Shown: positions 26,271 through 38,322 of the stretch, piece by piece | Layout: every line of letters starts with the position of its first letter | Numbering within the stretch: position 1 is the first letter of the stretch | The notes under the pieces: model-generated | The model's database searches: none | What the model was told of the DNA's origin: nothing | What the model saw: only the letters and a program-made list of their open reading frames with translations | Program-made: the position numbers and the translations under genes | Assembly: GCA_034510155.1 (NCBI GenBank) | Contig: CM067378.1 | Span: 38,761,981-38,825,980 of the forward strand | DNA from: Eucriotettix oculatus | Lineage: Eukaryota; Arthropoda; Insecta; Orthoptera; Tetrigidae | Reading direction: 5' to 3' | DNA: 64,000 bases

Positions 26271-27150
26271 AGCTGTGCCCACGACTTCGTTCGCGATGAA
26301 ATAGTTCTTTTAATTTTTCCCTAAAAACGGAACAACCGGTACAGAATACTTTGAAAAGTTGTATTCATTGAATATATAAAATGTACGGTATCATTTATTT
26401 ATGATCGTTTCAGAGCAAACCTTATAACTCGCAGTTGGTTTTATACAGGTCCAACTATCATACGTTTTGGAGCCAGTAAAAATGAGGAATTACTAGATAT
26501 TAAAATTTACCTGACGCGAAAAATAAAACCAATTTATGTATACATCGTATCGATGATTCAAATAATTTTATTATTTCTCAGTAAGTTAGCGCTCTAATAA
26601 TAGGTTAATTACGGCGCGAATATTACAGCAATAATAGATGGAATGAGAATAATCTCCCTCCACCCCCCTCTCGTGCTGCCAAAAATGCGCTCATAATAGC
26701 ATAGTAAGTGGGATAAATGCTACAGAAACGTCAACTCGCAGTTGGTTTTTCACGCCAGCTTTCGTGTGGAAATTCAATTGATTTAAAAATATTTACATTA
26801 ATATCTTCTTAACTCTGCAAGATATCGAAATGAAACATACACAAAAATTGAAGTAAAATTAAAGTTTAAATTTCTCAAATTTTTTACTTAAATCCGTTTA
26901 GGAACAAAAAACAGATCAAGAGTATATGCAATCCGCCTTCACTTGGAGTTTTTAACTCGGGATTGAAAATAAACCTTTCTGGTAGATGAATTTATATTGT
27001 AATAATATTTCTGCAATATATAGAAATGAAACATAGAGGAATACTTAAATTGAATTTCGTGCTTTTAAATCCTCAAATTTTCATTGAAATCCGTTGAGCC
27101 GTTTCGGAGCCTCTTAGAGACAAACAACAGTTATTCAGACGGACAGCCAC
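26271..27150 (+). repeat. Interspersed repeat with internal tandem units, just before exon 2
   Basis: It starts with AGCTGTGCCCACGACTTCG, the terminus shared with the inverted copy ending at 31900. Inside, the phrase AACTCGCAGTTGGTTTT or a variant occurs three times (about 26429, 26733, 26951). A second phrase, with GAAATGAAACATA and later AAATCCGTT, occurs twice (from about 26820 and 27020). The end, CCGTTGAGCCGTTTCGGAG then ACAAACAACAG and CAGACGGACAG, is of the kind found at LINE/SINE tails in many insects. It contains no reading frame and stops about 85 bp before the exon 2 acceptor. The superfamily is not certain. Confidence 0.7.
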
Positions 27151-27234
27151 TTCAATTTCATTTATTTGTATTGAGTTGAACGTAATAATAGGAATTTGGT
27201 TGATTTAAATTTCTGAAAATTTATCTGTTAACAG

Positions 27235-27391
27235 GCACAACGACCTGCCATGGAACATTCGAAAATTCCTGAAGAATCAACTACGGGACTTACATTTTAC
27301 AGAAGATCTTCGCCAGGTTATACCATGGTCCCGAAGCTCATGGTCCCACACAGATCTTCCTCGCCTTCGAGAAGGAATGGTGGCGGCTCAG
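27235..27391 (+). CDS. Membrane dipeptidase (M19, DPEP1-like), exon 2 with zinc ligands
   Basis: The exon completes Gly37 and encodes residues 38-89. It opens with HNDLPWNIRKF, the family signature in which His38 and Asp40 are the first two zinc ligands (His36 and Asp38 in human DPEP1 precursor numbering). Then come LKNQLRDLHFTEDLRQV, IPWSRSSWSHTDLPRLREG and MVAAQ, the loop and strand before the next conserved block. The spacing to the cysteine of exon 3 is eight residues longer than in the human enzyme. The acceptor is AACAG at 27230-27234 and the donor is GTGAGA at 27392. The length is 157 bp, so skipping it would shift the frame and remove the metal site. The exon is flanked by inverted copies of one repeat family (26271 and 31572). 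Confidence 0.95.
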
Positions 27392-27800
27392 GTGAGATCT
27401 GCAACTACAAATTCACAACTATATCGTTTTACTACACATACCAAGCATCATTCAGGAGGAACGGGTTTTGATAATTGAAGAAAGAATAAGGACAATATAA
27501 TCATAATTGGGATATTAAAAATTAGTATTACCTTTTTTATTATTAATTTATTTATAGTTGCATAAACAAAAACGGCATTAGCGACTTTTACGAAATTACA
27601 ATATCCGTTACATTTTTGGACTTTAAATTAACAATTTTGTACATTTTTACTTAAAATTTATATTTTCAGTGCTAACCTTAAATGTACCTAAAATAATTTA
27701 TACTAAAATTTTAAATTTTTGGTATAAATCGTTTTTTTGGTCGATTTTTATAACAACATTTGTACCCTTTTTATTTTACTATGGTTATTTTCCTTGAAAT
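27392..27800. other. Start of intron 2
   Basis: AT-rich sequence between exon 2 and a LINE 3' end. From about 27540 it may already belong to the LINE, but I cannot show coding similarity there. Confidence 0.4.
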
Positions 27801-28258
27801 TTGTTTCTAGTAATCACAAATAGGCTTTTATTTTTGAATAATTCTGATATTCATCCCTTCAATACAAGGAACAAAAATAATCTTTACAAAAAATGTAAAA
27901 CATTGTCAATTGCACAGAAAGGTGTGCATTATTCTGGGATATCCATCTTCAACAGACTGCCGCATAGAATTAAACAGTTGTCCGATAACCAAGGCAAATT
28001 TAAGTCTGAATTATCCTCATTTTTGCTTAGCCACTCCTTCTATTCAGTAAAGAAATTTATAGAAGAATCGGAGACGAGTAATTAGTTTATAATGTTGGAA
28101 TCGCCTTTCTATTTGGTTACAAAAATTTGATATAAGTATATTTATCTTATATATAATAAAATAATGTAATAAATGTACGCCCTGACTTATTCCACATCCT
28201 TGAAGCTTAGCTTCTTTACAGGATCTACGGAATATAATTATTATTCTATTCTATTCTA
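27801..28258 (+). mobile_element. Non-LTR retrotransposon 3' end with (ATTCT)n tail
   Basis: The 94-codon frame contains DIHPFNTRNKNNLYKK, then AQKGVHYSGISIFNRLPHRIK, and ends FLLSHSFYSVKKFIEES. This is the C-terminal block that closes the reverse transcriptase ORF of a group of insect LINEs. It is followed by a short 3' UTR (with CTTGAAGCTTAGCTTC) and a terminal ATTCTATTCTATTCTAT repeat at about 28238-28258, as expected for a LINE that ends in short repeats rather than poly(A). The upstream RT domain is missing, so this is a 5'-truncated copy. It abuts an oppositely oriented Jockey piece. Confidence 0.8.
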
Positions 28259-29530
28259 TATGATGGATGGTTGTTTAGCGTAAATCAGGACTTGAAGGTT
28301 TTGTAATCTTGTAAAAAAGAACCATTACTGTTCCATTGTAAAATTTTTAATTTTGAGTTTTGATTCATGATGAGAAATTGGTCTGATGTTTCAGATTCAG
28401 AGCTTACTTCGAGTGGGTGTCGTTTTAGATTGTTCTTGATTCTTGTAATTCTAGCTCTTATAGCTCTTTCTGAAATCAGGGGATATGCTTTCGTTAACTT
28501 GTCAATTAGTCCTTTTATGTCGTTTGAGCAGTATTTTGCAACATATGCTGGGTTTTTGCTTCCGAATGTGTTTAGTAAGAAGCTTTTGAATTGTGGAAAG
28601 TTAAGGATGAGTTCGTTTTCATTCTCCTCTACGAAAACTTTGGTAGGTTCCAATACTTCCTCTATATATTTTTTCTATCGATTGTTCTTGATTGTTTTTG
28701 TTTTATTTTTAGGCGGGTTATTTGGTTTCTTTTTTTCATAACTGTCATTCAGTGGGTTTGGATTTATTTGCGGGTCAGATGATGATGTTAGTGAAAGGCA
28801 CTTCTTCAGTACATGGGTTTGGGTCTGGTTGGTCATTTCGGTGTTATCGACTTGTTATCTACTATCTGTGGTGTGATAGTTTTGGGGCTAGTAGAAAGAG
28901 GTGTGCTTGTCGCTTTATTATTTATTTTGTTTGTGGGACACTGTTTAGCTACATGTCTTTCTTCTTTGCATTATGTCTGTTGAGAGGAAGATTCTGTATA
29001 TTGTATTCTGAAAATTGAGGATGATAGAGTCTGGGACGTTGTTTACGTCTTCTTGATCAATGTAAACCTGCCTGTGAAAACTCAATATGTGAGTAAAATT
29101 ATCTTCCTGCATTCCTGTTCTTATAAAGGATATTTTGGTGGTTAATTTAATTCCAAGTTTAGTTAATTCCTTTTCTATTTCGGAATGTGGGATGACCGGG
29201 CACACATTTGAGGTTATGATACATATGTGTTTATTTATAAGGGGCCTGACTCCCATGTACTGTTTGTTAATTTTTTTAGTTCTATGGGTGTTTACAAATT
29301 TCTCTGCCTCATTTTTGGTAGCATAGAATACACAAACTCTATTATATGAAATTTTTGACTTAAGCCTTATTTCTGCGGTCCGGTAAATTTGGCCACATCA
29401 TTAATATATTACTTGATTGAGATTCCGTCTTTTGCCTCTATGATTATGGCCTGGTCCTTCTTTGGGAAGATGTCGCCGTCTGTTGCTGTTGCATACGTTG
29501 TCTTCTGTTGTGCGGGTTGCTACATCTTGT
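28259..29530 (-). mobile_element. Jockey-type LINE: ORF1 (Gag-like) and start of ORF2
   Basis: On the minus strand ORF1 reads DIFPKKDQAIIIEAKDGISIK near 29460. It continues KFTGPAEIRLKSKISYNRV, FYATKNEAEKFVNTHR, then GVRPLINKHICIITSNV, KISFIRTGMQ and FTHILSFHRQVYI, and a zinc-knuckle remnant CKEERHVAKQC at about 28940-28975. The 122-codon frame at 28285-28653 gives the ORF1 C-terminus. It also includes the typical start of the ORF2 endonuclease, LKILQWNSNG. The element stops there at the 28258 junction, so endonuclease and reverse transcriptase are absent. Frameshifts break ORF1. An in-frame stop follows the first plausible ATG near 29523. The open frames on the plus strand here are shadows. 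Confidence 0.85.
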
Positions 29531-31571
29531 GACGTGTCTCCTGTAGTCAGAAGGTACGATGGATGCAATAATAAATCCTTGCTATAATTGATATGTCCCT
29601 CAGATTTCGCACTGGGGCGAACCCCATACACTTTCTGGATGCGCGAAGTAAACAACGTTCGGCACTAGACACGTGTTTACTCCTCGGTGGCTAGAAGACG
29701 ACTGAGTATTATCTTATCTTTGACGTAATGTATTTTCTTAAATTTATTTAGGTAAGAAAACTCGAAAGTTAGACACCATACCTGTAATAATTTTACTTCC
29801 TACGTGAGGAGATTTATTTAAATTATAACTAAAAGTGTGAAATTAATTTAATATTAAATATTATTTTAATGGCATCTAAAGCAACTGGGAAATACTGGGG
29901 TTACTGTGGGGACGTCATAACAAATTGCCTAATGATAACAAAAACAAGAGTCCTATAGACATGATGCAATGTTTACAAAAAAAGCCACTTCGGCGATGGC
30001 CGGGATATCTGCTGATGTTGTGGCAACTAAACAAAACATGAGCAGGCTCTAATGGTCTCCCAAATAGTTGTTCACGATTTTTGGATCAATATTTTCCACG
30101 CATCCTCTTGTCTGTCAACAATATTTCGTCTCATCTGTATTATTTCCCTCTCCGTGTCTCCTGCCACTCCTACATATGTCAACACTTTCCCGTGCTACAT
30201 GCTACCCTTTACTCGTCAGCAAAGAAAGGGGACATTCTTCTGGTCAGAGAGACTACGTTCTTGTCCAAAATATAAATTATTGATGCATCATGCCAAACAC
30301 TATCTTTGCCTGCCAACATCCGTGTGGTACATTGCTCCGATCAGCAGGTCACGTGTTTTACATCACAAATAGACATGTCCAAAGTTGTTCTAAAACCCTC
30401 TGATATTACAACATATATGACATTTTTCAAAAATCCCCCTGATTTTGAGATCCTATGAGTGGTATATTTAATTTTCTTATATAATCAGAAATCGCAAAAA
30501 CTGTACGATCTATGCCTTTTAAAAGGAAACCGAAATAACACTTTATCGATTTCAGGCATTCTGGTAATTTTTTTTCTGGGAACACATAAAAGTGGAATAG
30601 TAATATTATCATTTCAGACATTTATATTTCAATAATCACTAATAATATATTGAAAACTATTGTAACCGATTAAATCTTATGTAACGATGACTAGATACGC
30701 ATCGGTATATCAGTCCGATGAGGTCATTGCGTCAACATAGGCACTTCAAAACGTTCTGATGACGCAGACACGAGTATATATCACATAAAATAAAGAAGCT
30801 AGTATATCTCAATAAAACAAACATTACAGATTGTAGAAGTCTCTGACGTTTTTGTGGAGATCACTGGATTTTAAAGTTTTCCATATATTTTGCCATTTCA
30901 AAAATATTACAAAAAAGACCTAAAGGAACAAAAATGTTATTGTTTCACTGAAATTTACTGTGACGACGTATCCTAAAATGTAGAATATTAAAACATTCAA
31001 AAGACAAAATAATTCTACCTTAAGTAACATAATAATTAACAACTCGTATAACAAAATTTAAATAAAATTTCGAACAAGAATTTAGATATCGTTTGAAGAC
31101 CTTGTCAATATTTAAGACAGATTTAAATAATATAACTTCAAAAATAGTGCAAAGAAAATAATAACGCAAAATATGTGACTAACAAGACTGTTGTATCAAC
31201 GTGTATTGCTATATTCACAGAAAATTCATTGGATATAACATAAAGCATTTCAGGAAAGAACCTTTTTTTGAAATTCATTTCCTTATGTAAAATAACACTG
31301 TTATCAAAATTGATTGAAATATTTAGTTCTAGACAATGTTTAGTGAAAGAAGTATGTTTACAATTTGGAAAATATAAATTTGATTTATTTTAATTTCTAA
31401 ATTCACGTTCAAAATTTTACTGAATTTTCTGTTATAAGGTTTCTTTGTATACGTGCGTTTGAATCACCAAGAAGTGAATGTGGGTTGCATGTACTCTTGA
31501 TCTTTTTATGCTTCAAAACAGCTTGACGCGTTACAATGAAAATTTCAAGGTTTGAAACAGGAATTTAATTA
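29531..31571. other. Intron 2 sequence; possible Jockey 5' UTR at the left edge
   Basis: About 29531-29720 is less AT-rich and could be the 5' UTR of the Jockey piece. The rest holds no recognised feature. Overlapping open frames at 30052-30372 show no known motif. Confidence 0.4.
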
Positions 31572-31903
31572 AAATTTTCGTGTATGTTTCATTTCGTTAT
31601 CTTGCAGAGTAATGCAAATATTATAAATCCATTGAATTGCCGCGCTTAAGGCGGCGTGAAAACCAACTTCGAGTTACAAGTACTATTAGGTGTTCCTATG
31701 CCATTCATGCCACTTAATGGGTTATTATAAGCGTAATTTTGGCAGCATGAGAGAGAGGATAGGCAAGCATTCTCATTCCATCTATTTTTTTTTGTTAACA
31801 GGCTACATGGGGGTTATCCTGAAACAGGCAACTCCCCTTTAATAGCATAATAAGGGTATTGAAAAGGGGGAGGGGTGCGGACGAAGTCGCAGGCATAGCT
31901 AGT
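31572..31903 (-). repeat. Inverted copy of the exon-2-flanking repeat
   Basis: Reverse-complemented, it begins AGCTATGCCTGCGACTTCG (ending at 31900). It then shows a TAGATGGAATGAGAAT block, an AACTCGAAGTTGGTTTT block and CTCTGCAAGATAACGAAATG, followed by AAACATACACGAAAATT. These are in the same order as in the plus-strand copy at 26271-27150; in the last block 31 of 33 bases agree. It also contains a GAAACAGGCAACTCCCC segment shared with 6685-6810. Similarity fades towards 31450. It has no open frame. Confidence 0.75.
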
Positions 31904-34900
31904 ATCTAAATAAATAAAACTTTGGATTAAAGTTTGTTTCCTTTTTTCGGCACATCATAGAGTGATTTAAAAATCAAGAATCCGAAAGTAAAGAAAAGTT
32001 GTGTAATGTAAAATTAATAATCTAAACAAATAACGAATGGAAAAGTTATTAAATTAGTTTATATTTAATTCAATAATTTGAATATTTTTAACTTCATGTA
32101 CATATTTTTATCGTTTATTTAAGCGGCAGATAATAGTTAAATTTAAAATAACATAACTTTTTAAATATTTAGCAGTGACTTATATATATCTATACATCAT
32201 GGGACTGGACGGAAATTTCCTACTATCAAACAATTATAATAACCGCCCGCTTGGTTCTGAATTTATTGGCAGTGATAATTTACATAATTTCGTAAAAGGA
32301 GCTAATTTATAGTGCAGTTCAAATTATCTCGGGGCTTCAGTTAGTGCTCCACTGAGATGAATATTATCGTTCTACAACAGTATGCTATTAAACGTCGTAT
32401 GTTAATTATCATTCTATATTAGCATGACGCAATGAGTTTAGCTCATAACAGCGCTAATTGCTAATGGCAGTCGGTTTGCACCATGTTTCAATGACTCCAG
32501 GATAACAAAATAAATACAAAATTTCTTCATGAAATCGATAAAACGTGTCAATAACTGAGTTATTTTTTTAATAAAAATGTCTGAAATTCACTTAATATTT
32601 ATTTCTTAGGAGACACTGAAATTGACAATTTATTTGTAATTACATGCAGTTTAGTTTAAAATTATTCGTGCAATACTTTCTTGTCTGGGAAACAGCTTTG
32701 AACGTGATGATTTGGGGTGCATTATTATTGTTTTTCGTTCTTTCCCTTAGAAGAACGCGAGAACCTCCATCACATGCGTAGGCATGCAAAGACACGTGAC
32801 AACGGCAGAACAAGACGAAACATTTTCCCCACAATAAATCAGACCTGTCTGAAACAGAGATCGTACGTAGGCATCGGCGACGCTGCTGTTATTTCAAACA
32901 ATGTGATGCAGGCCACAAGGTTGACACACGGAAATATATTTCCTTGTCAACAACGCAACGGCGAAATTCAGAGCTACAAGTCATAATGCGAACCGCCGAA
33001 AATCTCGGCGACCATTCCGAGTACAATTATTTCAACTTTGCTCTTGTCCCTCGCTGTCCCACAACTCATTCACACGGCAAAAACCTTCAAATGATTAATC
33101 CCCTAGTCAGCTGAGAAAATATTGCTAGGGCGTTAATTTTTGAAACCGCTGGAGAAAATGCTTTCTTCTACGCATGATATATTATTAACAGCGTTTCCTC
33201 CCACTCATTTTTCGACGTTAAAAGGTATATCAACCTTAAAGGAAACAACTTAACATATACGACTGCATAGAAACGAGCAAAATATGTACAGTTGCTACGC
33301 TAATTACACCATTATTATATATTTGAAATGGATTGGGGGTAATATTATTCTTATGATGAAAAGTTTTATAAAAATGTGAATAATATTAATTTTTACAATT
33401 ATTTATTACCATGTACACTAATGGGATGAATCTTAGTTTGCATAGCAGGCTTATTTTTATAATAATCACTAACGTAAATCCTACTGGGAATTTGCAGCAC
33501 CAGGAAATCGGCAAACGCTTACTGTGCCGTCTCAGCTTGCCTAGAACTAGTCGCTGAACCCATCTGGACTTCCGCGTTGAGCACTGAAGAACACTTTAGA
33601 ACTCCGAGCTGGACCACACCTTCTTTCCGTTATTTAAATAACGTCGGTCAGGGCAATCTACAATATGTTTTGCTTCTTCTTAGAGCTCAACCTTCAGCTA
33701 CAATTTAAGTTCCATCTCAACCTTAATTTGCATAAATGTTCAGTCTTAATCACCACCTTCTTAATAATATACTCGTAGCCCTCCACGTCCTGAATAATAA
33801 TTTCAAATTTCACGGCCTTAATGTCCTAAACTCATTTCTAAGTGTGTTTTTAATAATTTGTTCCCATTTTCTTATTTCATATTGCGTCGGTGGATGGTTT
33901 CGATATTGTCCAATAAAAATTATTATCTATTGTATCGCGGAGGAGCCGTTTGTCTCTCTCCACCGACGGTTTTGGGTAAAAGCACCATCCGAAACCACCA
34001 AATCTCACTATACTTAGGAAAATCCCTCAGTCGCGCCGTCACGTAAGTCTTTTATTACCACTGACATTAAACTACGACTTCATTACGCCGCTTGCCTTTG
34101 ATTCCGTACCGCCAAATTCCACAATTAGTTCTGTTTTTTTTGTTACATTCTGTTAAAACCTTTATGATCAGAATGCGGGGTGTCGATAGAGAATTTATAA
34201 ACTTTTATATTCATTTGTCTCAATCGAAAGTGTTCAATTACTATTCGCAGGGCACCGCACCAGAGAATTATCCCTTTGGTTACTAGCTAAATGACTTATA
34301 ACGTATATGTCCCAAAACAATCCAGTATTCACATAGTTATTTAAATATATTTTTATGAAATTTGTATATATTCACTAAGTAGCATCGGATGAGAAAGATA
34401 TAAGTAGGTAAAATTGGGGTTTTTCGAATTATATTTTATGATTTCATTAATGCAAATTTATGCATAATGACAAAGTTGGAAAACAAGAAACGACATTGGT
34501 GTCCTATATTTCATGGAAAATTAATTTTAAGCAATAGAAATAAATTAAATTATTTTTAAAAAATGTCTGCCTATTTATTTCTCCCTAAAAGTTGTATATC
34601 TCCCGGTTACAAATTTTTACGGCTTTGAGTGTCACTTCCTAAACTCTTACTTTCTAAACATTATAATTTTCATGACAAAGTTAATTATAGATTAAATTGC
34701 AACAACAATTCATGTGATGCTACTCGCAGATTTATACGGGGAGGTGTTGCAAAAGGCATACATCCGTGAATATTATTTTAGCCAGTAGGAAAATTAGGTA
34801 AGTCAGAGTGTTTTGCGATATTAAGACATTGAAAACTGATGTTTTCCCTTCTGATCTTTTACTTTAGTGTCTTGGCCTCTGACCTAGCTTCAATTAATAA

Positions 34901-36663
34901 AACTCTTTTCTCTTTCAAATTTTGTCTGATGTTGAGTTATTGTGAAGAAGATATACGCAATAATTTGAGTAGATAAAAGCATGGTGAAATTCTTTAGAAA
35001 TATTTTTCAATTTTCCTTGTGTCTCCTTGGAGGTAATCTTTAGTGACATCCTCACGTTGACGGTAGCTTGTGTGTACGGGGAACTTGCACATAACTCTGA
35101 TTTTTTCAAATTTTAACATTATAGTAAAAAATACTTTATTTACTACCCAGAAATTCTGTTGACAGTACGTGAAATCGTCAGCTACCATTCCAGACCTTAT
35201 TTGTGGCTTGATTCAAAACTATGAAATCCTCATATTACAATTCTTATATTTTTTCAGTGACCAGATTTTGTAGGAAATAGCTCGAGACAACCCACTTAGT
35301 CTTTTGTAAATAAACTGTGAACTGCACATAGGTAATTAAATATTGAAACAAAATTTTTAAGCCTTTAAGAATACATTACCTGGTCTCAATATGGGTTTGA
35401 AGCAATTTGTTTTACTAAACCGAAAAATACTTCAGATTTAGAGATGGATGCTGCGACTTTCATTTGGAGTAGCTTCGGCATTCTTACAAAAATATATATG
35501 AATAATAAATTAGAGATTTTTGTTCCAGCAGATGCGAAAAGAGTTTGTTATTATGACGGTCCGAGTGGAATTAAATCTGTCTTTCGCACGCAACGGTCGT
35601 GTTCGACCAGGATGTAAAAGCTGGCCCACGGATATAATTAAAAGCAACGCTCTAATAATAATGCTGTGTGTACCACATTTCACAGTAATCCCAGCCCTTT
35701 TTGCGCTTAATAATAGAATTCCAGTTGATGTGGAGCTCGTTTCAAACTTTTTTACTAGCGAGTGCTGAAATGAAGTATCACTGATTACGTTTCTACTGCA
35801 CTTTCCTGCAAACTAAATTGTATTTTAGGTATTGTGGTAACCAAATAAGTAAGGTGCCTCAGTGGATATAAATTAACGGCATTTACTTAAAATTTCCTCA
35901 TCTTGCTGGCTGAAACTTTGGGTCAGTTTATTCCCAAATAAATATGGTATTTAACTGGATAACTGATAATATTGAAGTGTGGTTGATTGGTGTTACAATT
36001 AGAACGTAAACGCGAAGGTTATCTGACATTATTGAAAATTATAGTATAGAAATTACCTTCCAACTAACTCGGAATACAATATTTAGTAAATAATTTAAAA
36101 ATTTGTTATAGACGAATGACGTTTCATCATTAAGTGACCTCTAAACTATAAAAATTTCATTTAGTTATGTGCAATTATAGTTTTAGAAGTTTGAATTAAT
36201 AAACCTAATTTGATTTAAAAATTTTGAATATTAAAACACACGAGCAGCATGCAGACGAAAACTCCACAAATTTGAAGTGAAATAAAATAAAATGAGATAA
36301 AAGTAAAGAAAAGTTAATTTAAACACTTGACATTATAACATTATGTAATTATTATTTAATTTCCCATTCTTGCATTAGTGAGTTATACACGCATATTATT
36401 CAACGTGTTAGTAATGTTAGTTAAGGTTGTCAACGTAAATTTCTTTGATCTTCTACGTCATTATACGTAATAAGTTTCGATCTCAGTTCCTTTCTTTTAA
36501 AATTTACAGTGTCTATTATGTTGTGGCTTATAATAAGTTGCTTCAATAAATTTCAGGTTTTTTATAGTTAAAACTATAATAAATAAATAATTTTGTTACA
36601 GTTAAACTTTAAGTATCATTTTTAATAATGATTTCATTTAAATTGTAGAATGGGAAATGTCAA
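31904..36663. other. Intron 2 sequence, no gene recognised
   Basis: Mostly AT-rich. Three segments have more even base composition and higher complexity: about 32750-33100, 33480-34080 and 35510-35770. Each holds a short open frame without known motif. They are candidates for conserved non-coding sequence but nothing more can be said from one sequence. Confidence 0.4.
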
Positions 36664-36734
36664 TCGGACCTAGATCTGAAACCAGGACCTCCCGCTTTCC
36701 GGTAGGGAAGTCTACCATTGAGCTAGTCCAAGTC
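36664..36734 (-). repeat. tRNA-derived SINE head (minus strand)
   Basis: Reverse-complemented it reads TTGGACTAGCTCAATGG, with an A-box-like TAGCTCAATGG, and later CCTGGTTTCAGATCTAGG, which forms a T-arm with a degenerate B box. TTGGAC at the 5' end can pair with GTCCGA at the 3' end. The anticodon arm is poor and the B box departs from GGTTCGAATCC. I therefore call it a tRNA-derived SINE head or tRNA pseudogene, not a working tRNA. It faces a similar head on the other strand 130 bp away. Confidence 0.65.
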
Positions 36735-36864
36735 GACGTCCCGAGGATCGATTCGATATTCATCCACTCCTGTAAACCTAAGCTAGGCTCACCTACAATT
36801 TTACAACCTAATTGGTAGGAAAAATAGACACTGTGTAAATTGATCAAAGGTGTATGAAATTAGA

Positions 36865-36934
36865 GCCGGACTAGCTCAGTGTAAGAATATCCGCCGGACA
36901 ACGGAAAGTCCTGAGTTCGAGTCCTTAGTATGGT
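36865..36934 (+). repeat. tRNA-derived SINE head (plus strand)
   Basis: GCCGGACTAGCTCAGTG gives an acceptor strand plus A box. GAGTTCGAGTCC at about 36913-36924 is a good B box. The 3' acceptor strand does not pair with the 5' one, and the D and anticodon arms are short by a base or more. This points to a SINE head rather than a tRNA gene. It shares the GGACTAGCTCA core with the minus-strand head at 36664-36734. Confidence 0.7.
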
Positions 36935-38279
36935 GTATATTTCCGATTTTTGTCTTCTTAATTTAACTTAACGCTCTTTATCTGATCTAATTTGTAATAT
37001 TTTACTCATTAATCTAGAAAAGTATTTGTTATCTCCAACCAAAACTTTTGAAATTGATCCAATTCTTGTTATAATTATGAGTAGTATAAACTTGCGTAGA
37101 CGAAGCTGAATGCTTTGTATCAAAATTTTAATAAGTGTTTTTTAATTAATTTTTTTGAGACTTGTTTTACCTGTCCTGTTTATCATGTATTACCGTCCAA
37201 TCCATCTTTCCTTTATATAACATTGTGATTTTCAAAATTTTCAATGCTTTACCTTAATTAGAAAGTGTACGACATTCAAAATAGTTTTACATAATTAAAA
37301 ATTTAAATTTTTTATGGAATAATCTAGTTTATAATTTTTATAAGTTTTTAAGGCTTATCGTACGGAGATTGATGCCAATATTTTGTACAGGTCGATTCGT
37401 AATTACATTCTCGTGTTAACTATAAATCTCTGAAGTGATAACCTCTTTGGTAAGAATAATATGTCAGACCATGGACACGCAATGCATTATTAATAAATTT
37501 GAAACTAATAGCCGTTGTTAATGTTAAAGTTATAACGTATTTGGAAAGGGCAGATTATTAAACGTTGATTAGTTGCTGAAAATTTTGAATGGATCCGACG
37601 ATTACTGGAATCTAAGAACTTACTTTTACGTACACAAAACGAATTGACAGTTTTTGTTTCTATGACTTTTACTCTAGAGCCCTTTGAGGGCCTGGACCTA
37701 CCGGGTCGACTGCGGACTGTCATAGTATTTATATTTACTTTAATAAAATTAAAGTGTTGTCAAACGGTTTATACTCTTGTATTTATTTATGTTATCTTGG
37801 TTTGTAATCAAATAAATTCATGGGGCAACTGTAAACATGCCACTGAATTTAGTTCTGTCGATAGTAGGTTTTCAGGAAATTTAATTTCGGAGTCGAACCT
37901 TCGAGTACAGTATCACAGACAAATCTATTATTTGTATAGGGAAACATCCAGTAATTTACCTATGTTTTATCTGGCATCAAAGTTGTAAGATTAATTTAGC
38001 CTTTGAAACCACTGAGGAAAGTTTCATCTCAGTTTCCGAGATGTTAGCAACACATTTCCCTTTGGCTTTGACATTATTCAGACTTTTAGTAGTATATAAA
38101 CCAAAGGTTCTTTCAAAACGTAGCTCTGTTAGATTAACCCTTAAGTACTCGCATGGTGTTTTGTAAACTTTTGCGAGGTCTGCCCTAGAGAAACATGTTT
38201 TATTCAAACATGTACGCTGATTAAACTTGTTTCACGAAACAACACACACGCATGTAAGTGATACATTGTATATAATCAT

Positions 38280-38281
<2 letters not shown>
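36935..38281. other. Intron 2 sequence, no gene recognised
   Basis: AT-rich. Open frames at 37505-37723 and 37644-37988 overlap a short G+C-richer spot (about 37670-37720) and have no known motif. Confidence 0.45.

Positions 38282-38318
<37 letters not shown>
38282..38318. repeat. (AT)n microsatellite at a LINE boundary
   Basis: About 37 bp of perfect alternating AT directly abuts the LINE coding fragment that begins at 38319. Confidence 0.97.

Positions 38319-38322
<4 letters not shown>

Noticed and set aside
28367..29326. Plus-strand open frames as host genes
   Set aside because: They are shadows of the minus-strand Jockey ORF1; the minus strand shows the family motifs and the plus strand none.
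27801..29530. A single LINE with a twin-priming 5' inversion
   Set aside because: In twin priming the inverted 5' part precedes the 3' part and the tail is at the outer end. Here the tail lies between the pieces.
30052..30372. 106-codon frame as a gene
   Set aside because: Three overlapping frames on the same stretch, no motif, no splice context.
36865..36934. tRNA gene
   Set aside because: A and B boxes are present but the acceptor ends do not pair and arms are short; a SINE head explains it better.
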